NCBI GenBank assembly: GCA_020445645.1
Contig: JAGRGG010000118.1
Location: 685-54,239 of the forward strand
Source: Geminicoccaceae bacterium
Lineage (GTDB): Bacteria > Pseudomonadota > Alphaproteobacteria > Geminicoccales > Geminicoccaceae
DNA length: 53,555 nucleotides
Reading direction: 5' to 3'
The stretch's first letter is position 1, and every line of letters begins with the position of its first letter. Shown here piece by piece: positions 7,832 to 15,278 of this stretch. The notes beneath the pieces are model-generated. The model ran no database searches, was not told where the DNA came from, and worked only from the letters and a program-made list of their open reading frames with translations. The position numbers and the translations under genes are program-made.

Positions 7832-8902
7832 ATGAACCCTGTACCTGCCTCGCGGCCCGTTGCTGCGGTCGTCGCAATCCCCGTGCGCAACGAGGCGGCA
7901 CGGCTCGGGCGCTGCCTGGACGCGCTCGGGGCGCAGGCCGGCGGGTTCGAGGTCGTGCTCCTCCTCAACAACTGCGAGGACGACAGCAGGGCGGTGGCGG
8001 AGGCGGCGAAGCCCCGGTTGCCCTACCGCCTCCACCTCGTCGAGGCGCGGCTCGAAGGCGGGCGGGCGCACGTCGGCTGGGCGCGGCGCCTCGCGATGGA
8101 CGCGGCGGCGGACCTCGTGGGGCCAAGCGGGATCATCCTCACGACCGACGCCGACAGCCGGCCTGTGCCGGGCTGGCTTGCCGCCAACCGGGCGGCGGTC
8201 GCGGGCGGGGCCGACGCGGTCGCCGGGATTATCGTCCCGGACCCGGCCGAGCGGCGGGGGCTGCATCCGATCGCCCGGCAACGGCTCTCGGGCCAACGCC
8301 GCTACGAGCGGCTCATGGAGCGCCTCGCGAGCCTCCTCGACCCGGAAGAGCACGACCCCTGGCCGCGCCACGGCTACCACTGCGGCGCCAGCATGGCGGT
8401 GCGGCTGGGCGTCTACCGCAGGGTGGGGGGCCTGCCGCCGGAGCCGTCGAGCGAGGACCGGGCCTTCTTCGCCGCCGTCCTGCGCCAGGACGGGCGGGTG
8501 AGGCATTGCCCGAAGGCCCGGGTCGTCACCTCCTGCCGGCTGGACGGCCGCGCCGCCGGCGGCATGGCCGATACGCTCTTGCGCTGGAGCGAGGCGCGGG
8601 AGGGGGAAGCCATCCCGGCGGCGCGGTCCGTGGCCCGCGCCGCACGGCTGCGCGCCGCGCTGCGCCGGGCGTGGCGGGCAGGCTCGCCGGCGGCCTTTCC
8701 CGCCCTTCCCCCTGCGGCGCTCGCGGACGTGCTCCAGGCTCCCACCTTCGGCCTCGCCCTGGAACGCGCCGCCCGCCGCCTTGCTGCCCTCACCCCCCGC
8801 CTCGTCCCCGCCGCACGCCTCGCGGAGGAGATCGCGGCGGGGCTTCGGCTGGCGGCGGGGCTGGAGAGCGGAGCGCCTTCGGCCCGTCGGGATCGGCGCT
8901 GA
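7832..8902 (+). CDS. Family 2 glycosyltransferase
   Basis: Protein of 356 aa with a GT-A fold. The N-terminus VVAIPVRNEAARLGRCLDAL is the nucleotide-sugar binding start. LTTDADSRPVPGW gives the metal-binding D-x-D (Asp106, Asp108). A later acidic motif, SSEDRAFF, supplies the likely base. There are no obvious membrane spans, so it should act on a cytoplasmic or membrane-surface acceptor. A gene set of glycosyltransferase, NodS-like methyltransferase, PIG-L deacetylase and acyl-CoA dehydrogenase-like protein, as found here at 7.8-12.7 kb, looks like a conserved neighbourhood. It suggests this enzyme adds a sugar to a common product. Sugar donor and acceptor cannot be read from the sequence. 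Confidence 0.85.
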   Translation: MNPVPASRPVAAVVAIPVRNEAARLGRCLDALGAQAGGFEVVLLLNNCEDDSRAVAEAAKPRLPYRLHLVEARLEGGRAHVGWARRLAMDAAADLVGPSGIILTTDADSRPVPGWLAANRAAVAGGADAVAGIIVPDPAERRGLHPIARQRLSGQRRYERLMERLASLLDPEEHDPWPRHGYHCGASMAVRLGVYRRVGGLPPEPSSEDRAFFAAVLRQDGRVRHCPKARVVTSCRLDGRAAGGMADTLLRWSEAREGEAIPAARSVARAARLRAALRRAWRAGSPAAFPALPPAALADVLQAPTFGLALERAARRLAALTPRLVPAARLAEEIAAGLRLAAGLESGAPSARRDRR

Positions 8903-9251
8903 GGCTTAGAGGGCGTTGCGGGAAGCCGATCGTCGAGGCCCGACGGCGCCCACCAGGCTAAGGGTCCGGGTGCCCGTCCGCCAAGACGGCCTTTCCGGCG
9001 CCCGGACCGCGGCGACTGCCTTGATCCGTTCCTCGTCGGGCCTCATTTCACCCTTCGACCCCGGAAGGCGCATCGGGCGGGGCACGCCTTTCGTCCGACC
9101 GCGCGGGATCCCATTCAACGCCGCGCTTCGGCTCCGCGGCGTCCTCGGCCAACGGCGACCCAATTCTACGGTTTCGTGCTGGCGAAGGGCGGGCCGGCCA
9201 CGGATCCGCGAGCGTCGCCGGTCCGGGCGAAACGAAGGATAGGAGACCACG
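8903..9251. other. Intergenic region, no gene recognised
   Basis: 349 bp between two plus-strand genes. The only structure seen is a long-loop inverted repeat GATCGGC (8891-8897) / GCCGATC (8925-8931) spanning the glycosyltransferase stop. Open frames here are Arg/Pro/Ser rich and look like chance. GAAGGATAGGAG just before 9252 is the ribosome binding site of the next gene, whose promoter is presumably in this stretch. Confidence 0.5.
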
Positions 9252-10100
9252 ATGAGCACGACCGATGCCTTGGAACGTCGCCCGGCCGACGGCGCGGACG
9301 CCGAAGCCGGCCCCTCCGCGACCCCGCGGGAGAAGGGTAAGGAGGAGCGCCGCGCCGTCCTTTACCGGATGGTGATGCCGGACCACCTGTGCCCCTTCGG
9401 GCTGAAGGCCAAGTCGCTGCTCGAACGCCAAGGCTACGCGGTCGAGGACCATCACCTCACCACGCGCGGGGAGACCGACGCCTTCAAGAAGGAGCACGGC
9501 GTCGAGGCCACGCCGCAGGCCTTCATCGACGGCGAGCGCGTCGGCGGCTACGACGACCTCAAGCGCCTCTTTGGCAAGACCGTGCGCGAGGACCAGGAAA
9601 CGACCTACGCGCCGATCGTCGCCATCTTCTCCACGAGCGCGCTGACGGCGCTGGCGATCGTCTGGAACGTCCACGGGGGCCTGCCGCCGCTGACGTGGCT
9701 CAAGTGGTTCATCGCCGTCTCCATGACCGTCCTCGCCATCCAGAAGCTGCAGGACGTGGAAGGCTTCGTGAACGGCTTTTTGGGCTATGACCTGCTCGCG
9801 CGGCGCTGGGTGCCCTACGGCTACGCCTACCCCTACCTCGAGGCCTATGCCGGCATCGGCATGCTGGCCCTGATCGGTTCGGGCTCGCCCTTCGTGTGGC
9901 TGGTCGCGCCCGTGGGCCTCTGCATCGGCACGATCGGCGCGGTCAGCGTCGTCAAGGCGGTCTACGTCGATCGGCGCGAACTCAAGTGCGCCTGCGTCGG
10001 TGGCGGCTCCAACGTGCCGCTCGGCGTCATCTCCCTGACCGAGAACGTCATGATGGTCGTACTGGGCCTTTGGATGCTCGGCGCGCAGACCCTCGGGTAG
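9252..10100 (+). CDS. Glutaredoxin domain fused to a MauE-like membrane domain
   Basis: Protein of 282 aa. A charged leader (1-33) is followed by a glutaredoxin-like fold (about 34-110) whose active site is C47-P-F-G, so it has a single thiol rather than CPYC, with TPQAF as the cis-Pro motif. Then come four or five predicted membrane helices (about 120-280), ending in KCACVGGGSNVPLGVISLTEN, which is characteristic of MauE/methylamine-utilisation-type redox membrane proteins. The Cys-x-Cys near the fifth segment may exchange electrons with the glutaredoxin domain. MauE homologues help form disulfides or tryptophan-derived cofactors in the periplasm. No mau genes are near. The 3' end overlaps the convergent methyltransferase gene by 53 bp. 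Confidence 0.82.
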   Translation: MSTTDALERRPADGADAEAGPSATPREKGKEERRAVLYRMVMPDHLCPFGLKAKSLLERQGYAVEDHHLTTRGETDAFKKEHGVEATPQAFIDGERVGGYDDLKRLFGKTVREDQETTYAPIVAIFSTSALTALAIVWNVHGGLPPLTWLKWFIAVSMTVLAIQKLQDVEGFVNGFLGYDLLARRWVPYGYAYPYLEAYAGIGMLALIGSGSPFVWLVAPVGLCIGTIGAVSVVKAVYVDRRELKCACVGGGSNVPLGVISLTENVMMVVLGLWMLGAQTLG

Positions 10101-10689
10101 GCGGCGCGCCCGTCCGCCGCCACAGGTCCAACCGGTAGCTGTCGGTCCGCGCCTCGGCGACGGCGCGGACGGCGCCGCCCAGGGCCTGCCGCAGCCGCCG
10201 GGTCGCCTCGTCGCCGCTGAGGGGGTAGTCGGTTTCCCTGATCCAGTGGACGAGGAGGAGGTCGCCGCCCGGACGGAGCGCGGCTTCGATGGCGGCGGCG
10301 GCGGCTTCGATGTCGGCGGGAGACCAGTAGTAGACGACCTCGGAGAGGAGGATCAGGTCGAAGGGGCCGGGGGGCGCCTCGGCGGGGAAGCGGGCGCGCC
10401 GGAAGGTCACGCCGAGCAGGGCGGCGCAGCGGGCGCGGGCGGCGGCCAGCGCCTTCTCGGCCACGTCGAGGGCGAGAAGGCGGCCGCAGCGGGGAGCGAG
10501 GCGCTCGGTCAGCACGCCAATGGCGCAGCCGACTTCCAGGGCATGGTCGTAGCGGGGACCGAGGGCGCCCAGCGTCGCCGCGTACTTCGCTGCCTCGTAG
10601 GGACTGGTGGCGAAACGCCAAGGGTCGGGGTCGGCGTCGTAGAGCGATTCGAAGTAGGCAGGGGGCAACGAGTGTGGCGGGCGGGTCAA
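10048..10689 (-). CDS. NodS-like SAM-dependent methyltransferase
   Basis: Protein of 213 aa, class I fold. The N-terminal FESLYDADPDPWRFATSPYEAAKY and SAM motif I ALEVGCAIGVLTERL (residues 50-64) strongly resemble NodS, the N-methyltransferase that methylates the free amine of deacetylated chitooligosaccharides in Nod factor synthesis. Motifs FDLILLSEVVYYW and LRPGGDLLLVHW follow. I chose TTG at 10689 because it overlaps the TGA of the PIG-L gene by 3 bp (TTGA), a coupling used repeatedly in this genome. The order deacetylase then methyltransferase suggests that an N-acetylated sugar is deacetylated and then N-methylated. That is inference; the actual substrate is not known. Confidence 0.8.
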   Translation of the reverse strand: MTRPPHSLPPAYFESLYDADPDPWRFATSPYEAAKYAATLGALGPRYDHALEVGCAIGVLTERLAPRCGRLLALDVAEKALAAARARCAALLGVTFRRARFPAEAPPGPFDLILLSEVVYYWSPADIEAAAAAIEAALRPGGDLLLVHWIRETDYPLSGDEATRRLRQALGGAVRAVAEARTDSYRLDLWRRTGAPPTRGSARRASKGPVRPS

Positions 10690-11420
10690 GGATCGGCCTC
10701 CAGGAAGACCTCGGGACCAAGGAGCGCGGCCTCGATCATCGCGGGCGGCAGGCGAAAGCCGGCGGGGTCGTCGTCGACGAGGTCCGCGACCTGCGAGCGG
10801 TGACGGGCGATGGCCTCGGCCTTCGCCGCGCGGAACGGCCCGACGGCGAAAGTGAAGCCTCGGGGCGGCCCGCCGACGGGGGTGCCGGGGGACAGGGCGC
10901 GGCCCCAGACGGGGTATTCGAGCAGGCGGGGCCGGGGCCGCAGCCCCGCCCGCAAGGCCGCCGCGAGGTCGAAGGCGGCCCCGTGGTCGCGGTGGGGGTC
11001 GTGCCGCCACGTCGTCAGCAGGGTCGCGGGAGAAACCTTGGCGAGGACCGAACGCAGCCGCCCCAGCGCGTCCGCGAACCCCCCCTCCCCCCGGCGCGGC
11101 ACGGCGGCGTCGGGCAGGCGCAGGAAGCGGGGCGGACGCGGACAGCCGAGTGCCAGAAGCGCCGCGCGCAGCTCCCCCTCGCGCAGGTCGCGCAGAACCT
11201 CCCCCGCGTAACGCCGCGACCCGAGATGCGAAGCGGCTCCGTCGCTCACCGCCACGACCAGCGGCGGATGCCCCGCCGCCGCGAGCGCCGCGACGAGTGC
11301 GCCGCAGCCGAGGCTCTCGTCATCGGGATGCGGTGCCAGCAGCAGGACCTCGCCGAGCGCGGCGGGGTCGCCCAGCGGGGGCAACCGTGCGGCTGCGGCG
11401 AGGAAGGCGGGGGCGTCCAC
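10686..11420 (-). CDS. PIG-L/LmbE family deacetylase
   Basis: About 244 aa. The zinc motif LLLAPHPDDESLGCG (His31, Asp33, Asp34) and the second motif WRHDPHRDH (His143, Asp145, His146) are intact, as expected for an N-deacetylase of GlcNAc-containing substrates. The start is uncertain. GTG at 11420 gives a normal N-terminus. An ATG at 11477 would read through the palindromic element and add a basic tail of repeat-encoded residues. It is translationally coupled to the methyltransferase downstream. Upstream, the acyl-CoA dehydrogenase-like gene is on the same strand, but a terminator-like palindrome now sits between them and may weaken or break the operon. Confidence 0.85.
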   Translation of the reverse strand: MDAPAFLAAAARLPPLGDPAALGEVLLLAPHPDDESLGCGALVAALAAAGHPPLVVAVSDGAASHLGSRRYAGEVLRDLREGELRAALLALGCPRPPRFLRLPDAAVPRRGEGGFADALGRLRSVLAKVSPATLLTTWRHDPHRDHGAAFDLAAALRAGLRPRPRLLEYPVWGRALSPGTPVGGPPRGFTFAVGPFRAAKAEAIARHRSQVADLVDDDPAGFRLPPAMIEAALLGPEVFLEADP

Positions 11421-11431
11421 GTCAGGGGGAG

Positions 11432-11571
11432 ACGCGCTTCGCGTCCGCTGCGCGGGGCTTCCCTTTTTCTTTTTCATCTGTTTGCCGGGCTTGGTCCGGG
11501 CGCCCGGACCAAGCCCGGCAAACAGATGAAAAAGAGGAAAAAAGACCCCGCACCAGCGGACGCGAAGCGTC
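11432..11571. repeat. Dispersed element with a perfect 68-bp central palindrome
   Basis: The outer ends carry the family core (CGCTTCGCGTCCGC on the left, GCGGACGCGAAGCGT on the right). The centre, 11468-11501 against 11502-11535, is a perfect 34+34 bp palindrome with no spacer; its middle is GGTCCGGGCGCCCGGACC. T- and A-runs flank it. It could extrude as a cruciform or act as a very strong RNA hairpin on either strand. It lies inside what looks like an operon (acyl-CoA dehydrogenase to PIG-L). Confidence 0.88.
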
Positions 11572-11579
11572 GTCTTCTT

Positions 11580-12749
11580 TCAGCACCACAGATCCCCGAG
11601 CGGTTCGTCCGCGTTCAGGACGAAGGCGGCGGCGGTGGCGAGGGCGCGGTCGGGAGCGGGTTGGCGGAGGTAGAGCTGGAGGTCGCGGGTGAGGCGGTCG
11701 AGGGGGGAGGAGGCCATGAAGGCCTGGACGCCGACGGCGCGGTGGGCGAGTTCGAGGGTGTCGAGGGCGGCGCGCTCGACGGCGAGGCGGGCGAGGTGGA
11801 CCCGGGCGATCAGACGGTCGGGGGCGACGGCGTCGATGGCGGCGAGGCGGGCGGCTTCGTTCAGCCAGAGGCGGGCGGTTTCCGTCGCCGTCGCCATCCG
11901 GCCGAGGCGGGCGAGTTGATGGGGGTCTTCGCCCCGGCCCGTCCGGCGGAGGTGGTTCCGCACCGCCTCGGCCAGGGCCTCGACGCCGCCGAGGTGCACG
12001 GCGGCGAAGCGCCACGCGCCGGCGGAGAAGTCGGGCTCGCGCGCGTAGTCGCCGGGGTCGCCGATCAGGTCGTCGGTCGCGACGCGAAGGCCGGTGAAGT
12101 CGAGCCGGCCGCTGCGCGACGCGCGCATCCCGGAGACCCGCCAGCCCGACAGGTCGACCCGGTCGTCGTGGGGGGCGTCGAAGCGGACGACGAGCATCCG
12201 CACCGAGCCGTCGGGCAGCCGCGCCGTGACGAGGGGGCGGTACACGTCGCCGGCGCCGGAGGCGAAGGTCTTGGCGCCTTCGAGTCGGTAGCAATCCCCC
12301 TCGGGGAGGAGGCGGAGCGGGTCCGACCCTTCGGTGTTCCAGACGGCGAACAACATCCCCGCCCTCGCGTCGGCGGCGAGGCGCCGGGCCCGCGCTGGGC
12401 CGCCGTGGCGTAGGATCAGCCGCCAAGCGTTGACGTGGCCCTCGTAGAGGCGGCCCAAGGGCAGGCTGCCCCGGCCGATCCGCCGCAGCACGTCCAGGAG
12501 GAGGAGCGAACCGAGCGCCTCGCCCCCGGCCCCGTACCCCCCGAGCGTGGGCGGGAGCGGCAAAGCGAGGAGGCCCGCATCGGCCAGCGCCCGGACCTCC
12601 TCGGCCGGGAAGGCGCCGTCGGCGTCGCGGGCGGGTGCCAGGGACGCGGCGAGGTCGGCGACGCGCGCGGCCCCGGCGAGGACGCTGTTGCCGTCGCACT
12701 TCGGCGGGTCGGCGAGGTTCGACGCGGGGTCGTTGAGGAAAGCCTGCAT
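11580..12749 (-). CDS. Acyl-CoA dehydrogenase-like flavoprotein
   Basis: Protein of 389 aa with the three-domain acyl-CoA dehydrogenase layout: an N-terminal helical domain (FPAEEVRALADAGLLALPLPPTLGGYG), a beta domain around YRLEGAKTFASGAGDVYRP, and a C-terminal helical domain (about 240-389). The beta-domain sequence is closer to the flavin monooxygenase/uncharacterised branch than to classic fatty acid dehydrogenases, and the catalytic glutamate cannot be assigned by eye. It is the first gene of a minus-strand set with PIG-L and a NodS-like methyltransferase. The enzyme may therefore oxidise or desaturate an acyl or sugar-linked intermediate rather than serve beta-oxidation. That is inference from context. 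Confidence 0.75.
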   Translation of the reverse strand: MQAFLNDPASNLADPPKCDGNSVLAGAARVADLAASLAPARDADGAFPAEEVRALADAGLLALPLPPTLGGYGAGGEALGSLLLLDVLRRIGRGSLPLGRLYEGHVNAWRLILRHGGPARARRLAADARAGMLFAVWNTEGSDPLRLLPEGDCYRLEGAKTFASGAGDVYRPLVTARLPDGSVRMLVVRFDAPHDDRVDLSGWRVSGMRASRSGRLDFTGLRVATDDLIGDPGDYAREPDFSAGAWRFAAVHLGGVEALAEAVRNHLRRTGRGEDPHQLARLGRMATATETARLWLNEAARLAAIDAVAPDRLIARVHLARLAVERAALDTLELAHRAVGVQAFMASSPLDRLTRDLQLYLRQPAPDRALATAAAFVLNADEPLGDLWC

Positions 12750-12793
12750 GGGCGAATAACGGGAACGAAGGCCGAACGTTGCCTCGTAAGATC

Positions 12794-12920
12794 ACGCTTC
12801 GCGTCCGCCGGGGCGGGGCCTTTTTTATCTGTTGGTCGAATGTGGCACGAACGCCCGTACCGAGCACGGCCAACAGATGAAAAGGGAAGAGAAGGCCCCG
12901 CGCCGGCGGACGCGAGGCGT
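12794..12920. repeat. Complete dispersed palindromic element
   Basis: 127 bp between the acyl-CoA dehydrogenase-like gene start and the LysR gene stop. The left end CACGCTTCGCGTCCGCC is followed by GGGGCC and a T-run, and the right end mirrors it. Inside are ATCTGTTGG and CCAACAGAT. The central block is related to that of the copy at 1838-1955, but the middle 8-mer is inverted (GAACGCCC here, GGGCGTTC there). Confidence 0.85.
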
Positions 12921-12931
12921 CGTCTTCGCTC

Positions 12932-13843
12932 TTACGCCACCCGCTTCGCCTCCGTCAGCAGCCAGTCGCGGAAGAGGGCGGCGTTGCGGCTTAAAGGGGC
13001 TCCCGACGGCTGGACAAGATAGAAGGAGCGGTCGGAGCCCAGCGTGGCGTCGATGGGGCGGACGAACTCGCCGCGGGCGATGAAGTCTTCCGCGAGGCGG
13101 CGGCCGCAAAGCGCGATGCCCTCGCCGCGCGCCGCCGACTGGAGGAGGACGAGGTAGTTCTCGAAGGCGAGGCCGCGTTTTCTGGGGGCTTCCTCGACGC
13201 CGTGGCCGCGCAGCCACGTTTCCCACGTCACCCAGTTGCGGTCGAAGGCGCCGAGGTGGAGGAGGGTTTCGTCGAGCAGGTCGAAGGGAGAGGCGGGCGG
13301 GGGGCGGCCCTGAAGGTAGGCGGGGGCGCAGACGGGCCAGATCTCGTTGTCGAAGAGGGGCGTGCTCTCGACGCCCGGCCAGTCGCCGCGCCCGTAGCGG
13401 ACGGCGAGGTCGATCCCGGCGGCGGCGAGGTCGCGGACGGGGGACGCGGCGACGAGGCGGATCTCGACGGCCGGGTGGCGCGAGCGGAATTCCATGAGGC
13501 GGGCCATGAGCCAGTAGGAGGCGAAGGTGACGCTGGTGGCGATCGTCACCTCGCTCGCCGCGTGCGCCCGCCTGATGTCGGTCGCGGCACCCGCGATGTG
13601 GTCGAGCCCGCTCGACACGGCCCGCCAGAAGCGTTCGCCGTCCTTGGTCAGCTTGAGGCGGCGCGGCAGGCGCTCGAAGAGGGGAGCGCCCAGGTGTTCC
13701 TCCAGAAGATGGATCTGCCGGCTGACGGCGGCCTGCGTCACCCCCAGCTCCTCGGCGGCGTGGGTGAAGTTGAGGTGGCGGGCCGCCGACTCGAAGACGA
13801 CGAGGCTGTTGACGGGCGGCAGCGCCTTGCGCAGCGACGCCAT
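12932..13843 (-). CDS. LysR-family transcriptional regulator (GcvA-like)
   Basis: Protein of 303 aa. The N-terminal winged helix PVNSLVVFESAARHLNFTHAAEELGVTQAAVSRQIHLLEEHLG (residues about 10-54) is typical of the GcvA subgroup. The remainder is a periplasmic-binding-protein-like effector domain with DLAVRYGRGDWPGV. The start ATG at 13843 has AGGAG six bases upstream on the minus strand. It is divergent from the serine-cycle operon, the standard arrangement for a LysR regulator and its target. QscR, the known serine-cycle regulator, is also LysR-type, but whether this protein is its functional equivalent is inference. The likely effector would be a serine-cycle intermediate. Confidence 0.88.
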   Translation of the reverse strand: MASLRKALPPVNSLVVFESAARHLNFTHAAEELGVTQAAVSRQIHLLEEHLGAPLFERLPRRLKLTKDGERFWRAVSSGLDHIAGAATDIRRAHAASEVTIATSVTFASYWLMARLMEFRSRHPAVEIRLVAASPVRDLAAAGIDLAVRYGRGDWPGVESTPLFDNEIWPVCAPAYLQGRPPPASPFDLLDETLLHLGAFDRNWVTWETWLRGHGVEEAPRKRGLAFENYLVLLQSAARGEGIALCGRRLAEDFIARGEFVRPIDATLGSDRSFYLVQPSGAPLSRNAALFRDWLLTEAKRVA

Positions 13844-14014
13844 GACTTCTCCTTATGACACGATGAGGATTTTGGGCGTTTCCAGGCGACGCGGCATGGT
13901 GTCTGATCGACCCTGTCACGATACGGAACGCGCGGGAGGGGGGCAACGACCGCGCGAAGGGCCGGGCAGGACGGCTGCCCTTGGCCCAGACAACCAACGA
14001 GGAGGGTACCACCC
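13844..14014. promoter_or_regulatory. Divergent lysR/sgaA control region
   Basis: The 171-bp gap contains a direct repeat CACGAT at 13859-13864 (within TGACACGATGAGG) and 13917-13922 (within TGTCACGATACGG), 58 bp apart, compatible with the spaced half-sites used by LysR tetramers. GAGGAGGG at 13999-14006 is a strong ribosome binding site for sgaA. No confident -35/-10 pair was assigned. Confidence 0.4.
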
Positions 14015-15205
14015 ATGCCGGGTCGCAAAGGTCTTTTCATCCCTGGTCCCACGAACGTGCCGGACGAGATCCTCCGCGCCATCGACGTGCCGATGGAGGA
14101 CATGCGCGCACCCGACTTCCCCGAGTTCACGCTCCCCCTCTTCGAGGACGTGAAGAAGGTCTTCAAGTCCGAGACGGGCCAAGTCTTCATCTTCCCGGCG
14201 TCGGGCACCGGCGGCTGGGAGGCCGGGATCACGAACACCCTGTCCCCCGGCGACAAGGTGCTGGCGGCGAGCTTCGGCCAGTTCTCGCATTTGTGGATCG
14301 ACCTCTGCCAGCGTCACGGGCTCGAGGTCGAGGTCTGCGACGTGCCGTGGGGCGAGGGCGTGCCCTTGGACCGCTACGCCGAGATCCTGAAGGCCGACAG
14401 GGCGCACGAGATCAAGGCCGTGCTCGTCACCCAGAACGAAACCGCGACCGGCGTCACCTCGGACGTGGCGGGCGTCAGGAAGGCGCTCGACGACGCGGGA
14501 CACCCGGCCCTCCTCATGGTCGACGGCGTCAGCTCGATCGCCAGCATCGACTTTCGCATGGACGAGTGGGGCGTCGACATCGCCGTGTCGGGCTCGCAGA
14601 AGGGCTTCATGATGCCCACGGGCCTCGCCATCGTCTGCGTGAGCCAAAAGGCGCTCGAAGCGCGCAAGTCCGCGAAGCTGTACCGCACGTACTTCAGCTT
14701 CGACGACATGATGAACATGAACAAGAACGGCTACTTCCCCTACACCCCGGCGACGAACATGCTCCGGGGCCTCAGGAAGTCGGTCGACATGATCTTCGCC
14801 GAAGGGCTCGACAACATCTTCGCCCGCCACCACCACATCGCGGAAGGGGTGCGGCGCGGCGTCCACGCCTGGGGCCTCAAGCTCTGCGCCGTCGAGCCGA
14901 AGTGGTACTCGGACACGGTGAGCGCCATCGTGGTGCCCGCCAACGTCGACGGGGCCGAGGTCGTGAAGCGGGCCTACCACCGCTACGACCTCTCGCTCGG
15001 CGCCGGGCTCGCCAGGGTCGCGGGCAAGGTGTTCCGGATCGGGCATCTGGGCTCGCTCAACGAGATCATGGCGCTCTCGGCGCTGGCAGGCGCCGAGATG
15101 GCGCTGGTCGACTGCGGCGCCGACATCAAACTCGGGTCGGGCGTGGGCGCGGCCCAGGCCTACTACCGCGAGCGCGACCGGGCGGAGCGCCGCGCCGCCG
15201 CCTGA
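14015..15205 (+). CDS. sgaA: Serine--glyoxylate aminotransferase
   Basis: Protein of 396 aa, class V PLP enzyme. The N-terminus [17 protein letters not shown] and the PLP-lysine motif VSGSQKGFM (Lys196) match methylotroph serine-glyoxylate aminotransferase. [13 protein letters not shown] supplies the aspartate that contacts the cofactor nitrogen. It converts L-serine plus glyoxylate into hydroxypyruvate plus glycine, the entry of the serine cycle for formaldehyde or formate assimilation. It is the first gene of sgaA-mtkA-mtkB-hprA. The strong ribosome binding site 9 bases upstream fixes the start. Cytoplasmic. The enzyme also handles photorespiratory-type glyoxylate, so methylotrophy is suggested but not proven. 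Confidence 0.93.
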   Translation: MPGRKGLFIPGPTNVPDEILRAIDVPMEDMRAPDFPEFTLPLFEDVKKVFKSETGQVFIFPASGTGGWEAGITNTLSPGDKVLAASFGQFSHLWIDLCQRHGLEVEVCDVPWGEGVPLDRYAEILKADRAHEIKAVLVTQNETATGVTSDVAGVRKALDDAGHPALLMVDGVSSIASIDFRMDEWGVDIAVSGSQKGFMMPTGLAIVCVSQKALEARKSAKLYRTYFSFDDMMNMNKNGYFPYTPATNMLRGLRKSVDMIFAEGLDNIFARHHHIAEGVRRGVHAWGLKLCAVEPKWYSDTVSAIVVPANVDGAEVVKRAYHRYDLSLGAGLARVAGKVFRIGHLGSLNEIMALSALAGAEMALVDCGADIKLGSGVGAAQAYYRERDRAERRAAA

Positions 15206-15234
15206 CGGCCTTCGACGATCGGACCACGACGACT

Positions 15235-15259
15235 CCGGCCGCGCGGAAGGCGCGGCCGG
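15235..15259 (+). other. Intra-operon hairpin between sgaA and mtkA
   Basis: A perfect 10-bp stem CCGGCCGCGC (15235-15244) / GCGCGGCCGG (15250-15259) with loop GGAAG. No T-run follows, and the mtkA ribosome binding site AAGGGGAAGG starts just after it. This suggests transcript processing, stability control or attenuation of translation rather than termination. Confidence 0.5.
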
Positions 15260-15278
15260 CAAGGGGAAGGCTCGGCCG

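Noticed and set aside
6235-8961. 908-codon plus-strand open frame
   Set aside because: It overlaps the MttB gene antisense and then the glycosyltransferase in another frame; the translation is Arg/Val/Ala repeat-like.
8906-9259. 117-codon minus-strand frame in the 8903-9251 gap
   Set aside because: Low-complexity Arg/Pro/Ser composition, no ribosome binding site and no recognisable domain.
7832-12749. Reading the NodS/PIG-L set as a true Nod-factor locus
   Set aside because: No nodC chitin synthase or nodA acyltransferase is present; only the chemistry of deacetylation and N-methylation is suggested.
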